Positions 1 through 11,612 of a stretch of 64,000 nt of DNA are shown here, one piece after another (position 1 is the stretch's first letter; every line of letters starts with the position of its first letter). The stretch comes from Pseudopyrenochaeta lycopersici. Its lineage: Eukaryota; Ascomycota; Dothideomycetes; Pleosporales; Pseudopyrenochaetaceae. The position numbers and the translations under genes were made by a program. The stretch spans positions 1,302,001-1,366,000 of the forward strand of contig NHZP01000005.1 in the NCBI GenBank assembly GCA_003313425.1, in the 5' to 3' direction. The notes beneath the pieces are model-generated. The model was not told the origin of the DNA. It made no database searches and saw nothing but the letters and a program-made list of their open reading frames with translations.

Positions 1-2
1 AT

Positions 3-686
3 GTTCGCACGCTCTTTCACGAAATGGGCCATGCGCTGCACTCCATTCTCGGCCGCACAGCACTGCAAAACGTGTCTGGCACGCGCTGCGCTACCGACAT
101 CGCTGAGCTGCCCAGCGTGCTGATGGAGCATTTTGCCTTTTGTCCGCATGTCCTAAGCTTGTACGCGCGCCACTGGGAGACAGATGCGCCACTGCCCATG
201 GATATCCTGGAACAGCGTCTTAAGATCGATAACAGGAACCAGTACGCAGAGCTCGAGAGTCAGATCCTGCTATGCATGCTCGACCAAGCATACCATTCCA
301 AACTCCCCTTGGACGAAGCCTTCAACTCAACCCGAGTCTATCACAACGTGTATAACCAATACGCCTCCGTCCCCGAACCCGCAGGCACAGCGTGGCAGGG
401 CTTCTTCGGCCATCTCTTCGGCTACGGCGCAACGTACTATTCTTACCTCTTCGACAGAGCCCTAGCGGCCAAGATCTGGAAAGACGTCTTCCAGCACGCC
501 GGCCCCGAGGGCAGTCTCGACAGAGAGAACGGCGAACTGTATAAAAATGAAGTGCTGAAATGGGGCGGCGGCAGGGACGGCTGGCAGTGTCTTGCTGGTG
601 TCCTCAAGGATCCGCGTCTGGCCGAGGGCGGCGAGAACGCCATGCAGGAAGTCGGGAGATGGGGTATCAAGGAGGCTTTGAAATAG
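3..686 (+). CDS. oct1: Mitochondrial intermediate peptidase, C-terminal part
   Basis: This is the last 227 residues of an M3-family zinc metallopeptidase; the start lies before the window. The open frame enters at base 3 and reads [14 protein letters not shown], so the HExxH zinc motif (HEMGH) sits at the very edge. It is followed by the family block around [10 protein letters not shown] and [11 protein letters not shown]. In fungi this pattern belongs to Oct1, which removes an octapeptide from imported matrix precursors after the first presequence cut. No intron is needed in the visible part, and the frame ends in TAG at 684-686. It is convergent with APC1, with about 200 bases between the stops. 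The assignment to Oct1 rather than another M3 oligopeptidase rests on the motif context and is fairly firm. The missing N-terminus cannot be judged. Confidence 0.9.
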   Translation, partial: VRTLFHEMGHALHSILGRTALQNVSGTRCATDIAELPSVLMEHFAFCPHVLSLYARHWETDAPLPMDILEQRLKIDNRNQYAELESQILLCMLDQAYHSKLPLDEAFNSTRVYHNVYNQYASVPEPAGTAWQGFFGHLFGYGATYYSYLFDRALAAKIWKDVFQHAGPEGSLDRENGELYKNEVLKWGGGRDGWQCLAGVLKDPRLAEGGENAMQEVGRWGIKEALK

Positions 687-892
687 ACCTGTACATGTGT
701 GTTGTATATCTAGAGAGCCCTTTTGCATATATCCGGCCATTGTAGATCTAAACCCTAAGTTACGCTCAATCGCAGAAGATTTTGTGTATATCAACATTAC
801 ATATTTTATCGTTTCTCACTGAGACAAATCTAAGCCTGCTGTATACGACGCCTCAATCTTCTACTCTGCCTGACATGGCATTCGCATAAATG

Positions 893-3800
893 TTATGAGC
901 CACCGCCGATCGCTCGCCCCCTCTCCAGAACACCAGCTTTCAACCTTTCCACGACATCCCGACCCAGCCACCTCAGTCTCCCGTCTTGTCTTGCTGCGCC
1001 CTCGGCCCACTCAAACACACCCTTCAACTCCCGTAGCTCCTCGCCTTTCCAGCTCTTTGCAAACTTACCCAACACCAAGCGACTCTCAACGACTGTGGTG
1101 CCCAGTTCCAGCCAAGTCTTGCTGTAGTTGTCTAGTGGCAGGATGAGCCCAGCGTCGGATGCTGATATGTACTCGGTTAGGGAGGGTAGCGTGAAGATCC
1201 AGTGGAACAAGAGCTGCGAAGTCTTCGAGGATTGAGCATCATTGAGGGCAACGAGTGTGGCACTGAATGCCGTTGCGTAAGTGTCATGTGCTGACCTCTT
1301 GCGTACATATAATGTCTGATTCTTCTCGAAGGAGCGAAGATGGAGGGGGTTGTTAACAAAGTCTAGTGTTGTCGGCCAGTACGTTTGATCACTCGTTTCG
1401 ATACGTCCGATAAGAGGTACTTCAGGGAGCAGGCAGGGCGCTACGAATTTCTTGGTTTCATCAGTCCTGAGATGAATGGTGATTGGCATTGATATCGCGC
1501 GCCCGTTGTCGACATCGCGGACAACGAGGCATCGCGGTTCAGCAGCTAGAACCCAGAAGTGTCGGAATGCTTGCAAATGCGCTCGCGAGTCTTGGACATC
1601 CGAAGGGAAGATTGGATAGAATGCGCATATCAGGGCTGCAATAGCCTTGTTAGAGCGACTGAATGTTTGCGTTCCACCGGCGATGAACAAGGTGCCAAAA
1701 GCCATGTGTGCTGCTAAATGTGACCCATATGGTGTATCTGGCCCGATCCGGCCGTGAAGACTACGCAAGCGACGGAAGACATCAAGATCGCCTGTGCCGG
1801 CCATGACAGTAGCCACCGATAAAGCAAGAAGATCTTGACAATTGCGTACTGTGTTTCGAGAGAGGCGGGAGTCGTACCGCAAGGCAGGTAGTTTGTTGAT
1901 GCGAATCAACTGATCTAGATACTGGATCAGGAAGTCGCGGACTTCTGTATCTCCCGTGCCAGCGTATTTTAACGAAACACTCCACAGCAGGCCAGCGAGT
2001 ATGTTGAAGAAGGGCATCTGTTCGCTGCGCAATTTGGTCACATGCTTGAGATTGTGTGCTGAGCGATATTCGAAAGGCAGATTTGCAATGATCCAAGCGT
2101 CACTTGCCTCAATGTCATCCCACATAATAACGTGCTTTGCGAGCGTTCGAAGAAGGAAGATGTCTGGTCTTACATAGTCAAACTGCGGAAGGGTGTCTGG
2201 AATGTCAATTTTTCGGGCGACAGCCTGATCGTGGGTTTTCATGAAGATCAAGGCAATGGCGATTACTGCTCCAGCGGTTGCTTGATCGAGTATGTGAACA
2301 ATATCGACCGGTTTAGGAGCGACTGCGACGGTCATCAACCGTTCTACGATACGCATATCATGGAGACCTCGAAGATCTTTGCCTTTCCCAAGATTGATAA
2401 AGCCCAAGGCGAAGCCTGCTGCCAGCCTGTATGCTTCATCGCGAAGACCATCTGGAGGCTCAGAAGGATCTGGGACATCGACATGCTCTATCTCTGAGAG
2501 CATGACTTCGCTCATTCGGCGATGCTGTGTATTGTAGTAGAGCAAACCGATCCCCATTAGACCTGTCGTCTGCGTGTATGGTGAAAGATTTAACTCTGCC
2601 GCTCCTGGCGGCAGCATTCTCGTAACATGAACTGATAGCAGTCGTGTAACCAGAGTGTCCATTGTGCCCATGAAAGAAGCCGCCAAGCCCAAGAGAAGTC
2701 CCACTGAGGTCATAGTATGCTTTGGAGTCAAATACTTGAAGGAAAGCCATTTCGCGATTGACTTTAGATGACCATTCAAGCCCAGGCCAAGGAGGAGACC
2801 CGCATGCTTATTCGTCAGGTCCAAAGGCTTGTTATACATGATCCAGGATGTGTCAATACCCTGCGCGTCGCGTGAAATACTCAGACCAGCAGCAACGCCC
2901 GCATTGAAGAATGCCCAAAAATACTTCTCTTCTGAGTAGTTCTGACGCTCAGCGGTGACTACATTTCCCATAGGCTTCATTAGACAGGATGTTGAGAAGC
3001 CATACAGGGGATACTTCTCAGTCAATAGAGGTTTCTTGCTGCTAAATTTGATCATGGAACTTCCGACAGGCAATGAGAATGTGCGGACCATGACCCATTG
3101 AATGAGTATCTTTTGTCCTTCCAAGATGGCCGCTTCGTCAGACCTGCTATCGGCTCTATACTCAGCAACAGTCTGCCTCAAGGGCTCCAGAAGTGTATAT
3201 GCCTCCATAAAGCGTCTATCCTCGCGAAATATTAGCCTCGTGATGTAGTGACGATCGACTTCGGCTGTCGACTGGATGGGCTCTGCACGATCCGCACTCT
3301 GACATATAGTGTGAACATCGCGTGTTGCACCTGTCGAATATAAAACCCCGCTGAGGCTTAGATGACTATCGTGCGAGAAATCACCGCTTAGGGTCAAGCT
3401 CAAATCCTGGTCTTCTCGTTGTACAAGTCTCAGCAAAGAACTTGACCAGGTTGTTGGCGGATTCGCCTGACATCTTGTAATGGCTTCCATGAGGGGTGCC
3501 TTTGCGGCTTCTGGTAAGGTAGCCAGCATCTCTGTGCTAATATCGCAAGTCTTTATCAACTCCACCACCCTTCGCGGGCTGGATGCAGGGTCGATGTCCC
3601 GGAAGAATTTGTGTAGTGCTACGGTGCGAGGAGTAATGCCTGCAATGATTTCATCAATATTAATGGATGAGTGTGGAGATGCTTTGGATTTTCGAATAAG
3701 CCTCGCAAGCGTCGGGAATGGAGCATATCGCCGCGATCCAGCGACAGTGGTAAGCCATTCTAGGATTGAAGGCGGTGTATCCCATGGCTGCGAGTGGAGT

Positions 3801-6800
3801 CTCATCTTTGAGCTGAAAGCAGAGTCCTCGTATGCCCAGTCGTTGCTAGATCCACCGTCAAGATCGAAGAAGCCTCCTTTTCTCCAATCCCATGCATCCC
3901 AACGAAGCCAGTGGCCGAGCTGCGCTAAAACCGGAGCGAGGTTACCGGCCTGAGAACTAGTGAGACTCGGGCACAAGGCGTCTAGCTTGCGTTCCTCGCG
4001 GAAAAGATGTAGAGAGACCACGATCTCAGACAGGGACGATATTCTTAGATCTTGCTTCTCTGAAGGTGACAACCGTCTCCAATGATCATTTGTAGCCTTA
4101 CCAATAGGCGATTGAACATACCGGCGAGCAATCTCAATACAATTGAGAAGCATAGTGTCCTGGATATGGATCTGTTGTATGGTTGTAGGCAATTGTTGTT
4201 GTATCGACAAGCGTTTCACGGGTGGGCTCATACTTAAGGGCGCCGGACTCGAATGTATAGCCCAAGCCCAGGGTGATGACTCCCAACTCTTTGTATGCAA
4301 TTTCGAGTTCTGGCGACTGCACATAAGGCGCCATGCCGACTCTTCATCATCGATAATCTCATCGGGCTTCGCCTGGCTTGAAGGCCGCCCTGAGCTTCGT
4401 CGTTGATTAGTCTTTGAGCGGTTGGTTGCTTTCCGCGTCCTTTCGTCCACGAAAGGAACTGCGAGAGTGAGCAGAGTCGCTACAAAGGCCGTCCAATCGA
4501 TATTTGTTTGCTGGGCTCCGTCTACGGATAATGATCTGCGAATGTTCCACCAAATCTCCAGAAGAAAGTCGCCCGCATAGTTCGGCAGCACCGTAGATAT
4601 CACTCGAAATAACTCCGCGATGGATGTGTCCGGCGGCGACAAGCTAAATTCCATACGATGTCTGCGAGATTCACCGTCGATCAGTTCAAACTTCCCATCG
4701 GATCCAAGTGGTAATATTCGCCGCAGTGGCTGGGTCGCGACAATTGTGCGTCTTGATCCGGCGGTGGTCCTGACCTGATCGTGCTGAATTATGGCAAATG
4801 GATCAAACAGTTTCATCGGACCCAAGCTGAATTTCATTGGGAGGTGATTACCCCAGCCAGCTGTCAGTGACAGACAAGGTTCAAGAGGATTTGATGATGT
4901 GAGCAGAGCTACTCTCTGCACATGGCCGTCGCTAAGTTTGATCAAATCCAATGCGCCCTCAAGCTGCCGCGTACCTACAAACCTGGGTACACACGCATAT
5001 CGAGGGGCGACACTGCTTGACTTGGACTGAGTTGCGGACGCTGAAGGTGATAATCGTTTCCGTGTGACGGCCAATTCACACTCGAGTGGGTGCTGTAAAG
5101 AAGGATGCGAAATGTACAAGTAGAGTTTCCGCTCGTGGAGCGTTGCTGAATTGAAAGGCGCGTTCAGCGTCAATACATTTGATTGAGTTTGGTCCTATTC
5201 TACCGTCAGTGACTTGATCGTCTCCAATATCAGATGGCTGTTCGCATACCTGCGGGTCTGAGGGATTACTCAAGGCGAAACGACCGCTCTTTAAATACTG
5301 GGTCACTGGTATCTCAGCAATCACACTCATGACCAATTCTTTATGAAGCCCATCGCCTGGCCGTGACTCGACCTTGGCATCGGGTGGTGCGAAAAGGTCA
5401 TCAAGCTCATCATAATCTTCTATTGTGTCAAAGGTGTCATCATCCATAACGTCTTCTAGGGTGTCGTCGATAGACGCTGCTCCTAAACTCATACGGGAAG
5501 TAACGCTACCAGGGGTGGAGGCGCGATGGCGCGACTGGGAAAAACCTCCAAAGCTTGTTCGATCGTGACCCAATGAGTGCCGACTGCGTTGGCTGGCACC
5601 AAAGCTTGCTGAGAAGCTACCTCCCAGACTCGAGCGTTGCGTGGCTAAGTCTTGAAAAGCAGACTTGTCGAAACTCGTTGTGAGTTCGGCTCGTGAAAGC
5701 AGCGAACTCACCCGCCTCGACTCCTTCGGCTGGCGTACGATGTCAGAGTCAGGATTCAGTTGTGAGGCAAGAGCGTCCTCGACTGCTTGATCTGAAAGTC
5801 GATCTTTGGATCTTGACACTTCCTTGAATGATGGAGGGTGACTCTTGCTGCGCGCCGCACCGCCAAAACTTTCTCTCAGTCTGTCAGCTCCACGGACTGC
5901 AGGGGTTGTCGCTCCTGTGCCGGGTGCAGTCGCGCCATGGGAACTACGTCGACGGGACTTGCTTATTGGCACGGGGACATGGTGTTTTCGAGAAGTTGAT
6001 ATTGATTTTGGCTCGAGGTACGCAGCAGACCAAATGGTAAATACATTCGTCTCATGATTGGCTGTAACCACCAGCAATAGAGGCTTGTCATTCCCACTGC
6101 GATCGAACATGACCTCATTCCGTGGAGATACGTAGAGGATTGCTTCAGCCTTGTCAATGGCTTCTAGTCTTCGATGACCTGAGCCATGCGATGTCAGCAG
6201 GCCGCTTCGCTCGCCACCCACGACTACATTAACCACCAGTCCCAGCTCTGATAGCGGATCAGTGAATGAGTAGAGCCTGGGTATTGCTTCCAGGTTCGAT
6301 GCCGCAGAAGGATTGATCAGTTCGTCAAGAAAGATGGACGATCCAGGCTGCCGGGCTTTGCTCAGTCGTGAGGCACCAAGGGAGGAACCATGCCGGAGAT
6401 GAGGCTGTGAAAAGCTCTGAGAGAATGTCTGCGACAGGAAAGATTGGGTGTTTGTAAGGAATGAGTTGGGGGGCGCTGATGGTAGCTGTGGACTGGGAGG
6501 AACAGGGCGGCGAGACGCAATCTTCCGTTGTACTACGACTCCACGTGCTGCAGGAAAGGCTCTGTCGACTTCAAATGGAAGATTCACAATGTGTGTCGTG
6601 CCCGAGAGGAAGAAGATGTGGGCTTGCGACCTGAGGAAGACGACCAATGCGCGGGAGCGAAGCTCAATTGTAGGAGGGGTAGTGTCGACCGGGGCGTTTG
6701 GATCGGTGGCGGGTTGGGTGCCTTGGGTAAGGAAGCTCTTGGACTGGTCGTTGCCGCTGTACTCTGGGACACCGCCCAGGGCTCCAGAAGCCGCATGAGA

Positions 6801-7073
6801 GGGCTCTTGGACGACAAACCAGGTCAAGAGTGCCTGGACGACCGTCTCTTTTTCCACCTCGAAGCTGAAGACCTTGCGAATGACAGCCCCCCGCGACCAG
6901 ACAACGTGGTACTGAGTAGTGACGAGTTCGTCGGTAGCGCCGTCGGCGCCCTCATCAGCATACGAGTCCCAGACATAGTCGCGGTCGGTGCTATCGTCGC
7001 TGAGGATGGCCTCTTGCACCAGATACTGCAGGGCGGCGGGCTTGTGGACCCCGATCGAGCGTAAGGAGGCCAT
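893..7073 (-). CDS. bimE: Anaphase-promoting complex subunit 1 (BimE/APC1)
   Basis: Two exons, 7073-5250 and 5194-893, joined in phase 0 across a 55-base intron (5249-5195; donor GTATGC, branch CTGAC, acceptor ATAG), give about 2041 residues, close to known fungal BimE. APC1 is the largest scaffold of the nuclear APC/C ubiquitin ligase that targets cyclins and securin. The N-terminal exon carries a beta-propeller-like region and a long Ser/Arg-rich linker (many SxSR stretches, roughly residues 360-550), a likely phosphorylated loop, followed by an acidic patch near DDVMDDDTFDTIEDYDE. The C-terminal half has proteasome/cyclosome-type helical repeats, for example GLLLGLGLNGHL, VGLLLGLAASFMG and AAGFALGFINLG around residues 1360-1500. 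The start is the ATG at 7073, opening MASLRSIGVHKPAALQYL. It is divergent from the WD40 gene, with a 305-base shared promoter. Confidence 0.93.
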
Positions 7074-7378
7074 GCTGGGGCTCGTTTCGCAACATGAGGA
7101 GAGCTGGCTCTGTTATTTGTGTCGTGGTGGACTCGACCATTTATTTGCGCGGGGCGCGAAGTTGAGGTGACGCGCCTGTTTGGGTTGAGCGCGACTTCCC
7201 CAGAATTTCTAAACCTACGCAACTCACCTCCGAGCTTCCAGCTCTCACCTCTGCCAATCGCACAACCACCTCGAATCACCTCGAGTGCCTCCTCTTACGG
7301 CCATTTAAGCTTGAGAGTGCGCCGGAGCTTAGAGCGTACTATCGTGAGGCGCACCTGCGCTTGAACTTGAGCTCTAAC

Positions 7379-9421
7379 ATGAAGCCAATCGCTTCAACAA
7401 AGGGCAAATTGACCCAGCTTAGGTGCGCCCTTGTCACTTGAACCTCGCAACATGATCGCTCACTATGCTCCTATAGATACGAGCTCCCGCACCGTGTCCA
7501 CGACTCGACCATCTACCCCGTAAAGGCCCCCAATGGCTCGACCATCATACTCTATGCCCATGAATCTGGCGTAGGCATCATATGGAGAGGCGGCCGCCCT
7601 CTAAAGAAGACGGCCCCACCACCCAAGCAGCCAGCGAAGCCAGCAAAGGTCAATGGGACTAGCAACACCGCAATCATGGTCATCGACTCTGACTCGGATG
7701 AGCCTGCCAACACTGCGCCGCAACAGCACGCACCGGCAGCCGAGTTCGAGGATGAGGAAGAGGAGCTAGACCCAGACCAGCCGTATCCATCCGTTATACA
7801 GCAAGTGCGCCTGTCTCTGAACACCCAAGTCTTGCATATCGCTGTGCCTCAGATACCTGCCGTTTCCTCCCTTCGCCCTGCAGATACGATACCGCCGATT
7901 TTCAGCAAGAACATGGTCTTCTCGGTCGCTTGTGCGGACTCGACCATACGAATCATCACCTTGCCTCTGGCGCCTCCACCAAATGCAGCGAAGGAAAAGC
8001 CGCTTAGCGCAAAGTCACAATTCGGCGAGGAAATCGTCAAAATCCATGGACACCAAAGTGTACCAAGAGGTGTCACAATGACCTGGACCTCGAAAGGCGA
8101 GCCGACCTTCAGAGATGAGCTGGACGATGAGATGGATGTAGACGGTGAAGACACATCTGCAACTCCTAGCCGTCGACGCCGCAAACAACAAAGTCGTTCT
8201 CGATCGCGGCCTCGTGATTCCGAGGGCTTCGACTTGCTCGTTGCTTCTCATGCTGCTGAGCTGGGAGGCATACTCAGGATTTGGCGTTTTGCGATTGCTG
8301 AGACATCACTGAACGTCACCTATCCACTTGCACCATATAAGACTTTGGCCCTGCGCAAGCCTGCCTCTCGTATCGCCTTTAGTCCTGCACAGTACCCGAA
8401 GCGCCGACACTCGCAGCTACTTATCACAGATTCCACAGGTATCGCACAGATCTACGACCTGTTCGCCTCTCGTAGCCGGAAGCGACAAGCAAATGGAAGT
8501 CTGAACGAATCTGGGGTGTTTGTTGGTACCTTCAGGTCTACATTCGAGAGTGTCAAGAGTAATGCATACACCCCAGCGGTCCTTGCCGCACGCAAGTCTA
8601 TCATTGATGCAGCCTGGACATCCGACGGCCATCACGTCTTGGCACTATTAGCAGATGGAGAATGGGGTGTATGGGACATTGATCGTTCAGGCCCAAGCCC
8701 ACCTGCAGATCCATCGGCCTTCTCTCTGCGCGGGTTTGTTGGCACTTCAGAGAAAGATGGAAGCACCAGCGGCGCTTCAAGCCCGAAGCGCAGTGGTCGT
8801 AGCTCATTAGCACCCATGACGCCCAATACACGCCGTCGGAAGGAAGACACTCTGTTTCATGGAAGCGCGTCAAGCACTGCAGTTGCCACCCGTGGCGGCG
8901 TCTCGGTCGCCTCATCCCCTTCAACCAACGGAGCAGCGCCTGAAGACTCGATCATTATCTGGTATGGTACAGAAATCTATAGAATAGCAGACCTCGCCAA
9001 GTTCTGGGCTCGCACAGCGTCTGCCAGCAGTGGAGGCTCACTCCCCGCCCCAGGCCTTCAAGTACAGGATGTTTCACTTCTAGGAGAAGCCATTACCTCT
9101 ATCTCACAGTTCGACACATCGTCACAAGCGTCACGAATGGCCATATCCCGAGACACTCTGATCTCGGGAGAACACCGCCTCATCATCACCGCAAGCACGA
9201 GTCAGCCCCTTGGACGAGACTTGAACGCCATTTTTGCTCAAGAGCAGGTTGAGGACGAGGAAACGAGGAGGACTGACCAAGCTCTATTGTCTCGCGGAGA
9301 GCTTGACCTCGGTGGTATGGACAGGCTGCTTGATAACATGGAGGGCAGCGGGTCAATTTCAAAGAGCTTGACACTCGGCGCTGGTCCCCGAAAGGTTCTG
9401 TTTGCATCATCGGCGGCTTAA
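7379..9421 (+). CDS. WD40/beta-propeller nuclear protein, possibly Nup37
   Basis: A short first exon (7379-7422) joins exon 2 (7477-9421) over a 54-base intron (7423-7476) with a weak donor GTGCGC and acceptor CTATAG; the product is about 662 residues. Without this intron the start of the conserved N-terminal block (YELPHRVHDSTIYPV..) would be lost, so I prefer the ATG at 7379 over the internal ATG at 7676. WD-like strands are visible at GGILRIWRF, TGIAQIYDLF and GEWGVWDID. Acidic (EFEDEEEELD) and basic (SRRRRKQQSRSRSR) inserts separate the blades. The pattern resembles fungal Nup37-type components of the nuclear pore Y complex, but that is recalled family resemblance and not proved. It could be another WD40 scaffold. 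It shares a 305-base divergent promoter with APC1. Confidence 0.72.
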
Positions 9422-10283
9422 TCGAATTTCGAAGTCCCTGTCTGAACCATGATTGCACAATCCTATGCCTGGATGCTTTGGCTTTCGATTTCTTTTACGA
9501 CTTTGATCGGAGGGAGTGTAGTAAGTGTGTGAGATTTCGAAGGTGTATGTGATATCCCAATGCCCTATGTTTTAACCGCCCATCAGTCTATAAATTTCAA
9601 TCAAGGCTGCAACATCTCAATCCATGGTACAGCCTAGGCCGCCAACACATTTCACTCTACCCTCCCACTCTCCTCTCTTTGCCGTAACTCCTTTCTTCTC
9701 TACTCTTCCCTCATTCCCCGTCTTCTTCGTCTTCCTTCCCGAGTAAACACAGCCTTCGCGGCCTAAGGTGGAGCTCAGCGACCAGACTCATTCCTGCTGC
9801 TCAGTATAGCCTCGCGAAAGAACAAACAGCGCCCATCACAGTCGCCGGCACGCCTTTCTCCCTGGTAACTCACAAGCGGAAGCGACTGGGTGAATGGGCT
9901 CGTAAAGAGTTAAAATTGGAAGCCTGCCTGGATTGCTCTGGGGTGCGTGCACAATCTCTCCCTCTTGTTTGCTCCAGCTGCGTACCTAGCCGGTCGGCCC
10001 TTGCGGGCTGGCGCCGGGTAAGGACGGTACTGGCGAAGGGCGCGCGTGGTGCATGTGCTATCAGAAATGAATGCACGGTGGCACTGCGTGGGGGGAGGTT
10101 ATGCGACATGATGCTAGTTTTGACATATATGAGAAAGCACATATTGAATGCATTCCAAGCGTTTAATCCAACATGTGTTGTAATGGCACTTTGGTATCAA
10201 TATGTTATGTCCATCAACTGTATTAGCTTCTTGTCTGTGACGAACGCTTTGCATTTTCTCCTTGAGGACTACATGTTGTCTGA
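9422..10283. other. Intergenic, convergent 3' region
   Basis: This stretch lies between the ends of the WD40 gene and the augmin gene. I see pyrimidine-rich runs around 9660-9730 and no frame with recognisable protein sequence. It probably holds two 3' UTRs. The open frame at 9916-10341 has low-complexity, unconserved-looking content and is not called. Confidence 0.5.
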
Positions 10284-11227
10284 TCACCCAACTAACCCCT
10301 CAAATAACTCATCCCGTCTCCTCCTCAACTCATCAAGCTGAACCTCCAACTTGGCAACCTCTTTCCTCGCCATCTCCCTATCCGCAGGGAGCCCACCAAA
10401 CTCGGCAACCTGCCCTTCGAGCCCCTCGACCCGCCCCCTCAACTCATCGAGCGCTTTCTGCTGTTCCAGCATCTCGCCAATCGCCTCCGCCGAGCTTATC
10501 GTCCTCGACCCCGGCGTCATTGTACGATTCTGCGAGCCCTGCAACGACGAGAGCTTGTCTTCGTACTCGCGGATCTTAGCGCGCAGGTGCTTGGTCTGGC
10601 GCGTTTGCTCGGTGGTTTGTCGCGAGAGGGCGGAAGAGTTGGCGAAGGCGGGATTAGTTCTGAGTTCGTTGAGCTGGGCGCGTAGCAGGGAGTGTTGTTT
10701 CGAGAGATAGGTTTGCAGTGTCTGGATGTGCGCGAGTTGATTGGTGAGGTTTTGAGACGTTGTCGTGTGTTGGATGAGGGCATGGGCAATAGTTTCTGGC
10801 GCGGCGGTAGGCGTATTCAAGGCCACGGCTGTAGATACGAGGGCCTGGAGTGCTTGTTCGCCTTCTGGAGTAAGGTTGCTTTTGAGTTCTGAAATTATGC
10901 GCTCGTCATCTTCGTTTCGAACGACCTACCGGTGTGAGCAAAGGGCTCCTCCGTGCGTGCCTATAGCTCTCATACCTCGTCTAGCTCCTTTAAAGCTTCT
11001 CTCTCTACACGCTCTAGTATTGCTCTCTCCTCGTCAGCCCTCTCATTTGCCATTGACAGCTCCCGCAGCACTTTCAACGTTTCCTCATTACGTTCGAATG
11101 TTGGCACTGTCCGCCCATTATATTTGTACGAAAGCCATAAGTCTATATGTGCCCAGTCCTGTGCCTGTGCGCGTTGTTGTCGAGCTTTTGAGGGCGAGAA
11201 GAGGTCTGACGGTGTGAGGTTGTCCAT
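10284..11227 (-). CDS. HAUS augmin-like complex subunit 1
   Basis: Two exons, 11227-10976 and 10925-10284, joined in phase 0 over a 50-base intron (10975-10926; donor GTATGA, acceptor GTAG), encode about 297 residues, close to the usual size of HAUS1. The N-terminus has the family block SPSKARQQRAQAQDWAHIDLW followed by TVPTFERNEETLKVLREL. The rest is almost entirely coiled coil: heptads rich in Leu, Gln, Arg and Glu run from about residue 120 to the end, finishing in LDELRRRRDELFEGLVG. Augmin recruits gamma-tubulin to existing spindle microtubules, so this should act in mitosis. The start is the ATG at 11227 (MDNLTPSDLF), because the longer upstream reading lacks an ATG. The family call is from pattern recognition of the N-terminal block. 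Confidence 0.75.
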
Positions 11228-11612
11228 TGTAGTTGTTTGTTTACGTGCTCTGATTTGTTTTCGTATATTTACAACTTTCTGCTCCCCCAAATCTCTCCCA
11301 CAGTAACTTGATAATCAAGCGGAGCTCACTTGCAATCGATTGAGAATTTCAAGCTAATGTTGCAGGCAGTGTGGACGGTGTGGATACGGTGGATGTGGTG
11401 CAATGCATGATGATGCGCGTGGTTAGAGTTGGGTCTTATCGATAAGCTTAAATTTCGTTGGCAATAACTGCCGACTTCGGAGCTAGCGGCTTGGTGTATT
11501 AGAATTGCCATTGCCATCAGCGTCAATACATGCAATATATACCTACCCACTTAGTGATTCTGTTCAGATTTCTTCATATATTTCTATCCAAAGTCACCCT
11601 TGGTATTCCAGC

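Noticed and set aside
3480..3953. A 157-codon plus-strand frame
   Set aside because: It lies entirely inside the APC1 coding exon and is the shadow of that gene.
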